Assembly: GCA_026989395.1 (NCBI GenBank)
Contig: JALSJK010000157.1
Location: 1 to 43,677 of the forward strand
Direction: 5' to 3'
Source: Methylomonas sp.
Lineage (GTDB): Bacteria; Pseudomonadota; Gammaproteobacteria; Methylococcales; Methylomonadaceae
Length of the DNA: 43,677 bases
Position numbers and translations under genes: made by a program. This document shows positions 43,639 through 43,677 of the stretch, piece after piece. The stretch's first letter is position 1. Each line of letters opens with the position of its first letter. A model generated the notes under the pieces. The model did no database searches. It was given only the letters and a program-made list of their open reading frames with translations, and was not told where the DNA came from.

Positions 43639-43677
43639 TTTGGTATGTGTAAAGTATATGTTGTGCCTTAAATCTTG

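Larger units (their letters stand above)
43105..43677. other. Region with REP palindrome and RAYT remnant
   Basis: No intact gene lies in the last 573 bp. A REP-type inverted repeat (43182-43246) and a broken transposase remnant (43300-43638, minus strand) account for most of it. The AT-rich stretch 43105-43180 probably holds the DUF302 promoter; I see no further structure. Confidence 0.7.

Overview
The window is an ordinary, mostly core stretch of a low-GC gammaproteobacterial chromosome with a more accessory right end. Gene content and order are gammaproteobacterial: hemA-prfA-prmC divergent from the TPR lipoprotein-lolB-ispE-tRNA-Gln-prs-rplY-pth block; amgK-murU divergent from lptD-surA; ribH-nusB-thiL-pgpA; tRNA-fMet-rimP-nusA-infB-rbfA-truB-rpsO-pnp; and uvrC-pgsA. 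The Pseudomonas-like TPR lipoprotein (LbcA type) and the AmgK/MurU muropeptide recycling pair argue against Enterobacterales. The base composition and accessory genes would suit a Methylococcales-type methanotroph, but no diagnostic methanotrophy gene is present, so that placement is only an inference.

Left part (1-11 kb). The window opens on the tail of an unidentified reading frame, followed by a decapitated C-terminal piece of glycine dehydrogenase (gcvP). Next comes a leftward translation/tetrapyrrole operon (hemA, prfA, prmC and a JAMM peptidase). A divergent rightward block covers outer-membrane lipoprotein biology and isoprenoid/PRPP synthesis (LbcA-like, LolB, IspE, tRNA-Gln, Prs, L25, Pth).

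Middle (10.4-25.3 kb). A leftward amgK-murU-hydrolase set faces rightward lptD-surA, so peptidoglycan recycling sits beside LPS and outer-membrane protein assembly. surA is followed by an unusual stand-alone DeaD/CsdA-type C-terminal RNA-binding protein without a helicase, then a metallo-beta-lactamase-fold hydrolase and RNase D. From 19.6 to 25.3 kb a leftward type I secretion set of the LapB/LapC/TolC class has a LuxR-type regulator with a degenerate receiver domain embedded in it. Its substrate is not in the window.

Right part (25.5-40 kb). Riboflavin/thiamin/phospholipid genes are followed by the classical initiator tRNA-rimP-nusA-infB-rbfA-truB-rpsO-pnp transcription/translation/RNA-decay operon, with an attenuator-like hairpin just ahead of rimP. 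A family 5 uracil-DNA glycosylase overlaps uvrC, and pgsA follows.

Right end (40-43.7 kb). This is the accessory zone: a TetR regulator, a short coding-like remnant, a roughly 146-bp palindromic MITE-like element, small membrane proteins, a Crp/Fnr-type regulator coupled to a 63-residue membrane protein, a tandem DUF302 periplasmic protein, a REP-type palindrome, and the frameshifted remains of a REP-associated tyrosine transposase (RAYT). No CRISPR array, prophage or dedicated defence system was seen. The most unusual items are the helicase-less RNA-binding protein, the pseudo-receiver regulator inside the secretion operon, the palindromic element, and the REP/RAYT remnant.
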